48,220 nt of DNA from Streptomyces himastatinicus ATCC 53653 (GTDB lineage Bacteria > Actinomycetota > Actinomycetes > Streptomycetales > Streptomycetaceae). The notes under the pieces were generated by a model. It searched no databases, had not been told where the DNA came from, and was given only the letters and a program-made list of their open reading frames with translations. A program made the position numbers and the translations under genes. Of this stretch, positions 20,101 to 28,200 are shown one piece after another. Within the stretch, counting starts at the first letter, position 1. The number at the start of each line of letters is the position of its first letter. The stretch lies in NCBI RefSeq assembly GCF_000158915.1, contig NZ_GG657754.1:6883391-6931610 (forward strand). Reading direction: 5' to 3'.

Positions 20101-20120
20101 CAGAAGGCACCGCGAGGTGA
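11139..20120 (+). CDS. Three-module type I PKS, first part: KS-AT-DH-KR-ACP then KS-AT-DH of the next module; ends at an in-frame TGA
   Basis: The ATG at 11139 is chosen because MADQDKILDYLKRVTADL matches the docking starts of the neighbouring PKSs; GTG 11112 and ATG 11124 are in-frame alternatives. First module: KS Cys206; AT Ser659 in GHSIGE with HAFH at 756 (malonyl type); DH with His963 in HAVMDTVLLP, where Asp967 replaces the usual Gly of HxxxGxxxxP, and a normal LLDAALH; KR from about 1420 with LDD, Ala1554 in place of the catalytic Ser and Tyr1567 kept; ACP Ser1736. Second module: KS Cys1970; AT Ser2419 (HAFH, malonyl); DH His2723 in an intact HAVMGTVLLP. The frame then meets TGA at 20118-20120 (would-be residue 2994) in a context expected to read RWAVLGG. 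The same frame continues at once with normal PKS sequence, so this is one gene running to 28420, interrupted either truly or by sequence error. Confidence 0.92.
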   Translation: MADQDKILDYLKRVTADLHQTRQRLREVESQEPEPIAIVGMSCRFPGGVTSPEELWQLVAGGGDAITDFPTDRGWDVSSLFDADPDQQGTSYTDKGGFLEGAGEFDAGFFGISPRETLGMDPQQRLLLETSWEAFERAGIDPATLRGSKAGVFIGTNGQDYPELMHRLPQGVEQYLLTGNAASVISGRISYTFGLEGPALTVDTACSASLVALHLAVQALRNGECSLALTGGVTVMNSPRAFINFSRQRGLAPDGRCKAFADGADGTGWGEGVGMLLVERLSDARKNGHQVLAIVRGSAINQDGASNGLTAPNGPSQQRVIRQALTDGRLTPAQVDAVEAHGTGTSLGDPIEAQALLATYGQHRAEGRPLWLGSVKSNFGHTQAAAGVAGIIKMVKAIEHGVLPRTLHVDAPSGDVDWSAGAVSLLTENTPWPETGQPRRAGISSFGVSGTNAHTVIEQAPAEDREAEAASGEWSGLGGQLPLLVSGQSAQALRAQAARLAAHVRDEPGLGLADLAHSLATTRAALDHRAVVIAGDGGRDDLLRGLAALAEDGPAGGVVQGEVGEGKVAFLFTGQGSQRTGMGRELYAAVPAFAKALDEVCAELDGHLELPLRDVMFGDDASVLDQTAYTQPALFALEVALFRLLETWGVKPDFLVGHSIGELAAAHVAGVLSLADASRLVAARGRLMQELPGGGAMIAVQASEDEVAPLLTERVSIAALNGPTSVVIAGDEDAAREIAASFEAQGRKTKRLTVSHAFHSPHMDGMLEAFCEVAQGVTYAPPVIPVISNLTGASVSADEICSPDYWVRHVREAVRFTDGVRRLEEYGVGTFVELGPDGVLTAMAQDCVTAGGAAFVPVLRGDRPEATALTDALARAHVHGVAVDWAAVFAGSGARRVELPTYAFQRELYWPEPAGPWTGDVTAAGLGSADHPLLGAAVSLADAAGFLFTGRLSLQTHPWLADHAVMDTVLLPGTAFVELAIRAGDHVGADVLEELTLEAPLVLPPQGGVQVQVSVGAPDDTGRRSLTLHSRLEEAADGTWGEGEWTRHATGVLATGATTPDDTLTTWPPADATEVPVDGLYEWLTESGFAYGPVFQGLKAAWQHGDHVYAEVRLPDSARAEADLFGLHPALLDAALHAVGIGSLLEDTEHGRLPFSWSGVRLHAVGASALRVRLSPAGQDTVAVLVTDESGAPVASVDALLLRPVSPEQVHSARGAFYDALFRVEWTPAPVPSATTVVAGQWALLGDDTPALAAALPTAAGYADLAALGEAVTGGAPVPQAVVAPFFPADTDLPVEAAVRDALHRALDLAQRWLADDRFEGSRLVIATRGAVATAADADTEDLAHAPLWGLLRSAQSENPDRFTLVDIDGDDASYRALAPALATGEAQLAVRAGTVVVPRLAKVASDAAHTVPALDPEGTALVTGATGTLGGLVARHLVTEHGVRHLLLLSRRGADAHGAAELVAELRASGAEVTLAACDVADRAALAEVLAAVPAAHPLTAVVHTAGVLDDGVIGSLTAERVDRVLPPKVDAALNLHELTRDLDLSAFVLFSAAAGTLGGPGQANYAAANAFLDALAQRRRAQGLPATALAWGLWAERSGMTGDLDDTDIQRITRAGVAALSSDEGLALLDTALAVGDPAFVPMHLDLAPLRHADATMVPALLRGLVRGGTARRTAESGAAASGGLTERLLGLSVPERDRLLLEVVCGQVAAVLGYAGPEAVGSGRAFKELGFDSLTAVELRNRLGAVTGVRLPATLVFDYPTPTALAGFLRTEILGDQADEGAAAPVATTAVADDEPIAIVGMSCRYPGGVSSPEELWQLVMGATDAISGFPTDRGWQLDGILGDDQGQAGTSATIEGGFLYEAGEFDPDFFGINPREALAMDPHQRLLLESSWEAFERAGIDPAAVRGSKTGVFTGVMYHDYLSRLTALPEGLEGYLGTGTAGSVASGRVAYTFGLEGPAVTIDTACSSSLVALHFAAQALRSGECTMALAGGVTVMSTPDTFIDFSRQGGLSASGRCKSFASGADGTGWAEGVGMLLVERLSDARKNGHQVLAVVRGTAVNQDGASNGLTAPNGPSQQRVIRAALAGAGLSAAEVDAVEAHGTGTTLGDPIEAQALLATYGKEKTAEQPLYLGSIKSNIGHTQAAAGVAGIIKMVLAMRHGVLPQSLHIDEPSPHVDWEAGAVSLLAEAREWPETDRPRRAGISSFGVSGTNAHAIIEQAPEPEPQPATDAAPRAAGVLPWALSGKSADALRDQAGRLLAHLEERPGLPLTDLGYSLATTRAALDHRAVVVGDDRAALVAGLEALARGESAAGLVEGSVGEGKVAFLFTGQGSQRLGMGRELYAAYPVFAEVLDEVCDALDAHLERPLKTVLFGDDAAVLDQTGYTQPALFAVEVALFRLVEAWGLRADFLSGHSIGELAAAHVAGALSLADAAKLVAARGRLMQELPAGGAMIAIQASEDEVAPLLTERVSIAALNGPMSVVIAGDEDAAQEIAASFDAQGRKTKRLTVSHAFHSPRMDGMLEAFREVAQGLSYEAPRIPIVSNLTGQLVSAEEITTPDFWVRHVREAVRFLDGIRTLEAQGVTTYLELGPDGVLSAMGQDCLTESDAAFAPVLRKDRSEAATLTAALARLHVRGVTPDWAAYFAGTGASRVDLPTYAFQHRRFWLTSPAGFVGDVESAGLGRADHPLLGAAVPLADSDGFLLTGRLSLESHPWLADHAVMGTVLLPGTAFVELAIRAGDQVGCDRLDELTIEAPLILPERGAVQLQIMVGAPQAAGHRTLELYSRAQDAPAEVPWIRHASGVLVAGAPQPSFDLTAWPPPGAEPAEIDGLYEHLAQGGFAYGPVFQGLEAAWLRGDEVFAEVRLPEDAEADAKAFGLHPALLDAALHSTFARPDGDEQGRLPFSWGGVSLHAVGAGALRVRLTPAGADAVSLELADGTGAPVASVEQLALRPIAAGQLAGARPAAYHESLYRLDWATVPVAAEGTAR
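20118..20120 (+). other. In-frame TGA inside the PKS, probable TGG-to-TGA change
   Basis: The reading before and after is EGTAR-stop-AVLGGG in one frame, between the DH and ER of a fully reducing module. Related linkers in this window have Trp here (ARWAVVG, GQWALLG). A single G-to-A difference explains it. No start codon with a good ribosome site follows closely, so a true stop would disconnect ER, KR, ACP and all of the next module. Confidence 0.85.
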
Positions 20121-22102
20121 GCGGTCCTCGGCGGCGGCGCGCCCGCCGCGCTGACTTCCGGTGCGGCCGTCCACGCCGATCTGCCCGCGCTGGGCGAGGC
20201 CGGGACCGCGCCCGAGTACGTTCTCGCGTACCTCGACCCGAGTGGCGCCGACGGCGATGTGACGGGCGCGGTGCACACCGCCACCCAGGACGCGCTGGCC
20301 CTCGTACGGGAGTGGCTGGCCGACGAGCGGTTCGCGGCCTCGCAGCTGGTCCTGGTGACCTGCGGCGCGGTGGCCACCGCCGGTGACGCGGGGACGCACG
20401 ATCTGGCGCACGCCCCGGTGTGGGGTCTGGTGCGCTCCGCGCAGTCGGAGAACCCCGACCGGCTGGTGCTGGTCGACCTCGACGGCACCGACGCGTCGTA
20501 CGAGGCGCTGGGTGCCGCGCTGGCCTCCGGCGAGCCGCAGTTCGTACTGCGCCGCGGCGCCGTCCACGCGCCTCGGCTGGCGCGCATCGCCGCCGACGGG
20601 CCCATGGTGCCGCCCGCCGGAGAGCAGGCGTGGCGGCTGGACATCCAGGACAAGGGCACGCTGGAGAACCTGACGCTGCTGCCGACCCCGGAGGCCGCCG
20701 CGCCGCTGGAGGCCGGTCAGGTGCGGGTCGCGGTCCGGGCCGCCGGTGTGAACTTCCGCGATGTGCTGAACGCGCTGGGCATGTACCCCGGCGACGCGGG
20801 CCTGATGGGCAGCGAGGGTGCCGGTGTCGTCCTCGAAACCGGCCCCGGTGTCACCGATCTGGCGCCCGGCGACCGGGTGATGGGCATGCTGCCCGGCGGG
20901 TTCGGGCCGCTGGTGGTCGTGGACCGCCGCATGGTCGTGCCGATGCCCCAGGGCTGGTCGTACGCGCAGGCCGCGTCCGTGCCGATCGTCTTCATGACGG
21001 CCTACTACGCGCTGCGCGACCTCGCGGACCTGCGGGGCGGGGAAGCGCTGCTCGTCCACGCCGCCGCCGGTGGTGTCGGCATGGCGGCCGTGCAACTGGC
21101 CCGCCACTGGGGGGTGGACGTCTACGCCACCGCCAGCCCGGGCAAGTGGGACACGCTGCGCGGCCTCGGGCTCGCCGACGACCACATCGCGTCCTCCCGC
21201 GACCTGGCCTTCGAGGACACGTTCCGCGAGGTCAGCGGCGGACGTGGCGTGGATGTCGTCCTGGACTCGCTGGCCCGGGAGTTCGTGGACGCGTCGCTGC
21301 GACTGCTGCCGCGCGGCGGCCGGTTCGTCGAGATGGGCAAGACGGATGTCCGGCGCCCCGAGGACGTCGCGGACGCCTACCCGGGCGTCTCCTACCAGGC
21401 GTTCGACCTGACCGAGGCGGGCCTCGACCGCATCCAGGAGATGCTGGGCGAACTGCTGGAGCTGTTCGAGCAGGGCGCGCTGCATGCGCTGCCGATCACC
21501 GCATGGGATCTGCGGCAGGCACCCGACGCGTTCCGCTACCTCAGCCAGGCCCGCCACATCGGCAAGGTCGTCCTCACCGTGCCCGCCGCGTGGAACCCGG
21601 ACGGCACGGTGCTGATCACCGGCGGCACCGGCACCCTCGGCGGGCTGGTCGCCCGGCACGTGGTGACCGAGCGCGGCGCCCGCCATCTGCTGCTGACCAG
21701 CCGGCGTGGCGAGCAGGCCACGGGCGCGGCCGAACTCGCCGCCGAGCTGCGCGAGCTGGGCGCGGAGGTCACCATCGCCGCCTGCGACGCGGCCGACCGG
21801 GACCAGCTCGCCGCCGTCCTGGCCGCCGTCCCCGCCGCCCATCCGCTGACCGCCGTGGTGCACACGGCCGGTGTGCTGGACGACGGGGTGATCGGCTCGT
21901 TGACGGCCGAGCGGCTGGAGAAGGTGCTGCGGCCCAAGGTGGACGCGGCGGTGAACCTGCACGAGCTGACCCGGGACCTGGACCTGTCCGCGTTCGTGCT
22001 GTTCTCCTCGGCGGCCGGTACGTTCGGCGGCCCCGGCCAAGGCCAACTACGCGGCGGCCAAATTCCTTCCTGGGACGCCCTCGCCCCGCCACCGCCAGGC
22101 CC
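20121..22102 (+). CDS. Three-module PKS, middle part: enoylreductase and start of ketoreductase (continues the gene from 11139)
   Basis: This is the same frame as the first part, read on through the TGA. It holds the KR structural subdomain, an enoylreductase at about 20630-21580 (substrate motif VNFRDVLNALGMYPG, NADPH motif HAAAGGVGMAAVQLA) and a KR from about 21600 (TGGTGTLGG, LDD, LFSSAAGTFG). With the upstream DH this makes a fully reducing, malonyl-type module that should leave a saturated two-carbon unit. Around 22038 the frame decays just before the catalytic YAAAN of the KR: several extra bases break it, and without correction it ends at a TAG (22125-22127). The first in-frame start after the TGA, at 20259, has no domain-level logic, so this is a fragment rather than a separate gene. 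Confidence 0.85.
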
Positions 22103-22217
22103 CAGGGCCTACCCGCCACCTCGCTAGCGTGGGGCCTGTGGGACCGAGGCCAGCAGCATGACCGGCGAGCTGGAGGCCACCGACAAGTCCCGGATGAGCC
22201 GCTCGGGCGTGCTGTGT
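22038..22217 (+). other. Knot of frame-breaking extra bases in the KR catalytic segment
   Basis: Comparison with the other KRs of the window restores GPGQANYAAANSFLDALARHRQAQGLPATSLAWGLWAEASSMTG (read in pieces) if one base is removed near each of 22039 (A), 22061 (A), 22073 (G), 22086 (C), 22102 (C) and 22143 (A), and two near 22210-22217 (GT). The shifts sum exactly: frame 0 to frame 2 after five, back to frame 0 after the sixth, and to frame 2 after the last two. Nearly all sit in runs of the same base, which is typical of sequencing or assembly error. Confidence 0.85.
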
Positions 22218-25200
22218 GCCTGTCCTCGGACGAGGGCCTGGCGCTGTTCGACGCCGCGCAGGAGGTCGGCGACGCGTTCCTGGTGCCCATGCAGCTGGAC
22301 CTTGCGCCGCTCACGGGCGCGCCCGTCTCGATGGTGCCGCCGCTGCTGCGCGGCCTGGTGCGCGGCGGTACGACCCGTCGCACCGCCGAGTCGGGTGCCG
22401 CGGTCGACGGCGCGTCGTTGGTGGAGCGGCTGGTCCGGCTGGACGCGGCCGAGCGCGATCAGATGCTGCTCGACCTGGTGCGCGGCCAGGTGGCCGTGGT
22501 GCTCGGCCATGACTCGCCGGACGCGGTCGAGGCGTCCCGGGCGTTCCGGGACCTCGGCTTCGACTCGCTGACCGGGGTCGAGTTCCGCAACCGCCTCGGC
22601 GCCGCCGCCGGGCTGCGGCTGCCCGCCACGCTCGTCTTCGACTACCCGACGCCGACGGCGCTCGCCGCGTACCTGCGCGACGAACTCCTCGGCTCCGAGG
22701 CGGCGGCGGCCGTCCCGGCGCAGGCCCGGGCGCGGGCCACGGCACAGGACGCCGACGAGGACGACCCGATCGCCATCGTCGCTATGAGCTGCCGCTTTCC
22801 CGGCGACGTCCGCACCCCCGAGGACCTGTGGGAGCTGCTGGCCGAGGGCCGCGACGGCATCTCCCGGCTGCCGGACGACCGGGGCTGGGACATCGAGGCG
22901 TTCTACGACCCGGACCCGGACCGGCCCGGCACCTCGTACGCCCGCGAGGGCGGGTTCACGTACGACGCCGCCGACTTCGACCCGGAGTTCTTCGGCATCA
23001 ACCCGCGCGAGGCCATGGCGATGGACCCGCAGCAGCGGTTGCTGCTGGAGACGTCGTGGGAGTCCTTCGAGCGGGCGGGCATCGATCCGCAGACGCTGCG
23101 CGGCAAGGAGGTCGGCGTCTTCGTCGGCCAGATGCACAACGACTATGTGTCGCGGCTGAGCACCGTCCCCGAGGGCGTCGAGGGCTATCTCGGCACCGGC
23201 GGCTCCAGCAGCATCGCCTCCGGCCGGGTGTCGTACACCTTCGGCTTCGAGGGCCCGGCCGTCACCGTCGACACGGCGTGCTCGTCGTCGCTGGTGGCGC
23301 TGCACCTCGCGGCGCAGGCGCTGCGCAACGGCGAATGCACGCTGGCGCTCGCGGGCGGTGTCACCATCATCACCACGCCCGCGGTGTTCACCGAGTTCAG
23401 CCGCCAGCGCGGCCTGGCCACCGACGGCCGCTGCAAGCCGTTCGCGGCGGCGGCCGACGGTACGGCCTGGGGCGAGGGCGTCGGCATGGTGCTCGTGGAG
23501 CGGCTGTCGGACGCGCGTCGCAATGGCCACCAGGTGCTGGCCGTGGTGCGGGGCACGGCGGTCAACCAGGACGGTGCGAGCAATGGTCTGACGGCGCCGA
23601 ACGGCCCGTCCCAGCAGCGCGTCATCCGCCAGGCCCTCGCCAACGCCGGTCTGTCGGCCGCCGAGGTGGACGCGGTGGAGGCGCACGGTACGGGGACCAC
23701 GCTGGGCGACCCGATCGAGGCGCAGGCGCTGCTGGCCACGTACGGCCGGGAGCGGCCGGAGGGGCAGCCGCTGTGGCTGGGCTCCATCAAGTCCAACTTC
23801 GGCCACACGCAGGCGGCCGCGGGTGTCGCGGGCATCATCAAGATGGTGCTGGCGATGCGGCACGGTGTGCTTCCGCAGTCGCTGCACATCGACGAGCCGT
23901 CGCCGCACGTGGACTGGGAGGCGGGCGCGGTGTCGCTGCTCGCCGAGGCGCGCGAATGGCCGGAGACGGACCGTCCGCGCCGCGCGGGCATCTCCTCCTT
24001 CGGTATGAGCGGCACCAATGCCCACGCCATCATCGAGCAGGCCCCAGAGCCGGAGCCCCGCCCGGAGCCTCGGTTCGAGGGCGACACGGCGGCGCTGCCG
24101 TGGGTGCTCTCCGCCAAGTCCCCGGAGGCGCTGCGCGCCCAGGGCGCCCGGCTCCGTAGCCATGTGGCGGACCACCCCGACGTGGCCCTCGCCGACCTCG
24201 GCTACTCCCTGGCCACCGGCCGCGCCACCTTCGACCACCGGGCGGCGCTCGTCGCCCGCGACCGGGACGCGCTCCTGGCCGGTCTGGACGCCCTCGCCGA
24301 GGGCCGCACCGCGCCCGGGCTGGTGACGGACGCGGTGGCGGACGGCAAGGTGGCGTTCCTGTTCACGGGTCAGGGCAGCCAGCGGCTCGGGATGGGGCGT
24401 GAGCTGTACGCGACGTACCCGGTGTTCGCGGAGGCGCTGGACGCCGTATGCGACGCGCTGGACCCGTACCTCGAACAGCCGCTGAAGACGGTCCTGTTCG
24501 GGGATGACGCCGCGGTGCTGGACCAGACGGGCTACACCCAGCCCGCGCTGTTCGCCATCGAGGTGGCGCTGTTCCGCCTGGTCGAGGCGTGGGGCGTGAA
24601 GCCCGATGTCCTCTCCGGCCACTCCATCGGCGAACTGGCCGCCGCACACGTGGCCGGTGTGCTCTCCCTCGCCGACGCGAGCCGTTTGGTCGCCGCACGC
24701 GGCACGCTGATGCAGCGACTGCCCGCCGGTGGCGCGATGATCGCCGTCCAGGCGTCCGAGGACGAGGTGACGCCGCACCTGAACAAGCGGGTGAGCCTCG
24801 CGGCCATCAACGGCCCGACCGCGGTCGTGGTCGCCGGTGACGAGGACGCCGCCGTCGAGATCGCGACGGCCTTCGAGGCGCAGGGCCGCAAGTCCAAGCG
24901 GCTCACCGTGAGCCACGCGTTCCACTCGCCGCACATGGACGGGATGCTGGACGCGTTCCGCCAGGTCGCGGAGGAGCTGACGTACGAGGCCCCGCGCATC
25001 CCGATCGTGTCCAACCTGACCGGTGCCGTGGTGTCGTCCGAGGAGATCACCACCCCGGACTTCTGGGTACGCCACGTCCGCGAGGCAGTCCGCTTCCTCG
25101 ACGGCGTGCGCACCCTCGAAGCCCAGGGCGTCACCACCTACCTCGAACTGGGCCCCGACGGTGTCCTCACCGCCATGGCGCAGGACTGCGTCACGGACGA

Positions 25201-28200
25201 GCGCCACGCCTTCGCCGCAGCTCTGCGCGGCGGCCGCCCGGAGCCCGAGACGCTGCTGACCGCCCTCGGCCGGGGCCATGTCCGGGGCGCCGCCGTGGAC
25301 TTCGAGGCGCTGTACGCCCCGTACGGCGCGCACCGGGTGGAGCTGCCGACGTACGCGTTCCAGCGCCGCCGGTTCTGGCTGGACGCCGGGCCCTCCGGCG
25401 GCGATGCCACCGCGATCGGCCTGCACGCGGCGGGCCATCCGCTGCTCGGCGCCGCCGTGGAGCTGCCCGACGCGGACGGTTTCGCCTTCACCGGACGGCT
25501 GTCCCTCCAGGCCCAGCCGTGGCTGGCCGACCACGCCGTGATGGGCACGGTGCTGCTGCCCGGCACCGCCTTCGTGGAGCTGGCGCTGCGCGCCGGGGAG
25601 CACGCGGGCTGCGACCGGCTGGACGAACTCACCCTGGAAGCACCGCTGATCGTGCCCGAACGGGGTGCCGTCCAGCTCCGCCTGTCGCTCGCGGCCCCCG
25701 ACGACACCGGCCGTCGCGCCCTGACGATGCACTCCCGCGCCGAGGACGCCCCGGCCGACGAGCCGTGGCTGCGCCACGCGACGGGCACCCTGGCGGCCGA
25801 CGCGGAGGCGGGTACGTTCGACCTGGCCGCATGGCCCCCCACCGACGCCGACGAGATCGCCGTCGAGGGCCTGTACGAGGGCCTGGCCGCTTCAGGCTTC
25901 GCGTACGGCCCGGTCTTCCAGGGCCTCGAAGCGGCCTGGCGGCGCGACGACGAGGTGTTCGCCGAGATCCGGCTCCCGGAGGGAGCCGAGGCCGACGCGA
26001 AGACCTTCGGCCTGCACCCGGCGCTGCTGGACGCGGCGCTGCACGCCCTCGGTCTGGCCGCTGCCGAAGAGGGCGGCGGCGAGGGCCGCTTGCCGTTCGC
26101 ATGGACCGGCGTCTCCCTGCACGCCGTAGGCGCCTCCGCCCTGCGGGTACGCCTGGCGGGCACCACGACGGGCACGGTGTCGCTCCAGCTCGCGGACGTG
26201 ACGGGCGCCCCGGTGGCGAGCGTGGAGGGCCTGGCCCTGCGCACGGTGTCCCCGGACCAACTGAACACCGCCCGCCCGAGCCCCACGTCGGATGCCCTGT
26301 TCAGCCTGACCTGGACCCCGCTCCCGGCATCCGCCCCGGCCCCCACCGGGGGCTGGGCGACCCTGGGCACGAACACCCTGGGCCTGCCCACGTACCCGAA
26401 CCTGACCGCACTGGCCGAAGCGGTAGCTTCCGGAACACCACTGCCGGACCACGTAGTGGTGTCCCTGGCCAATCAGGCCGGTCCGGGGCTGCACTCCGAC
26501 GGCGCGGCACCCCACGCCCCGAACGGTGCGGCACCTGAAGGCCCGGGTGCGGCAAATCAAGCCCGTCCGGCGATTGAGGACACGCCCGAAGGGCGTCCGG
26601 GCCGTTCCTCGGACGGCGCGGCACTCGAAGGCCCGGGTGCGGCATCTCCAGCCCGTCCGGCGCTTGAGGACCGGGGCCTTGGGGCGGAGCCCCGAGTTTC
26701 GGGAAGGGGCGGGGTGGGGGAAAGCCCCTCGCCCGCCACCGCCGCGCATCAGGCCACCACCCAGGCGCTGAGCCTGCTACAGCAGTGGCTGGCCGACGAC
26801 CGCTTCGCGGACTCCCGCCTGGTCGTCCTCACCTCCGCCACCAACCTGGCGCACGCCGCCGTCCGCGGCCTGGTCCGCTCCGCGCAGGCGGAGAACCCGG
26901 ACCGCCTGGTCCTGGTCGACACCGACGCCGAGGACACCTCGCTGAAGACGCTGGCGACGGCCGTCGCAACCGGCGAACCCCAGGTGGCCGTCCGCAACGG
27001 CGAGATCCTGGCCCCCCGCCTGGCCCGCACCGCAACAACGGCGGAAGCCAATGCGTGGAACCCGGACGGCACGGTCCTGCTGACCGGCGCGTCCGGCACC
27101 CTGGGCGCCCTGTTCGCCCGTCACCTGGTGGCGGAGCGCGGCGTACGCCATCTCCTCCTGGTCAGCCGCCGAGGCGACCAGGCCCCCGGCGCAGCCGACC
27201 TGACCACGGAACTGACCGACCTGGGCGCCACCGTCCACTGGTCGGCCTGCGACGTGGCAGACCGCACCGCCCTGGCCGAAACCCTGGCGACAGTCCCTAC
27301 CGCCCGCCCCCTCACGGCCGTGGTCCACACGGCAGGCGTGCTGGACGATGGCGTGATCGGATCGCTCACCCCGGACCGGCTGTCTACCGTCCTGCGCCCG
27401 AAGGCGGACGCGGCCTGGAACCTCCACGACCTCACCCAGCACGCTGATCTGAAGGCGTTCATCGTCTTCTCCTCCGCCGCCGGAGTCTTCGGCGGTGCCG
27501 GACAGGGCAACTACGCGGCGGCGAACGCCTTCCTCGACGCCCTCGCCCAGCACCGCGCAGCCAACGGCCTCCCCGCCACCTCCCTCGCCTGGGGCCTGTG
27601 GGCGGTCGCCGGAGGCATGGGCGGTGAGCTGGACGAGACGGAGATCGCCCGTATCCGCCGCGGCGGCATCGGCGTCCTCACGGCCGACACCGGCCTGGAG
27701 CTGTTCGACGCCGCGACGAACACCACCAGCGCAAGCGAACCGCTCCTCGTCCCGATGCCCCTCGACATGGCGGCCCTCCGCGCCCAGGCGGGCGTAGGCA
27801 TGCTGCCGCCGCTCTTCCGCGGCCTGGTGCGGGCGGCCCCCGCCCGCCGGGCAGCGGAGTCGGCGGCCACCGCAGGAGCCGGTGGGGCCGACGAGCTGCG
27901 GGCCCGCCTCGCCGGGCTGTCCGAGCCGGAGCGGGACGAGGCGGTGCTGGAGCTGGTCTGCACCCAGGTGGCAGCCGTGCTCGGCTACCCGGGCCCGGAG
28001 ACGGTCGACCCGGCCCGCTCGTTCAGCGAGGTCGGCTTCGACTCGCTCACCGCCGTGGAGCTGCGCAACCGTCTGAACGCGACCACCGGAGTCCGGCTCC
28101 CGGCGACGCTGGTCTTCGACTACCCCACACCGAACGCACTGGTCCAGTACCTGCGGGGCGAGATCCTCCCCGACGACGCGACGGGGGTCACCTCGCTGCT

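Noticed and set aside
11079..22046. A 3655-residue open frame on the minus strand
   Set aside because: It lies antisense to clear PKS domains; long antisense frames are expected from G/C-rich third positions. Its translation (GRRG, QRR and HRR runs) shows no domain.
20420..22102. Start of the last PKS part at 20420
   Set aside because: Upstream of about 22103 this frame is a shadow of the ER and KR (arginine/glycine-rich, no motifs); it becomes PKS only after the frame break.
22038..22217. Programmed frameshifting in the PKS
   Set aside because: Many separate shifts in both possible frames within 180 bases fit read error, not a slippery-site mechanism.
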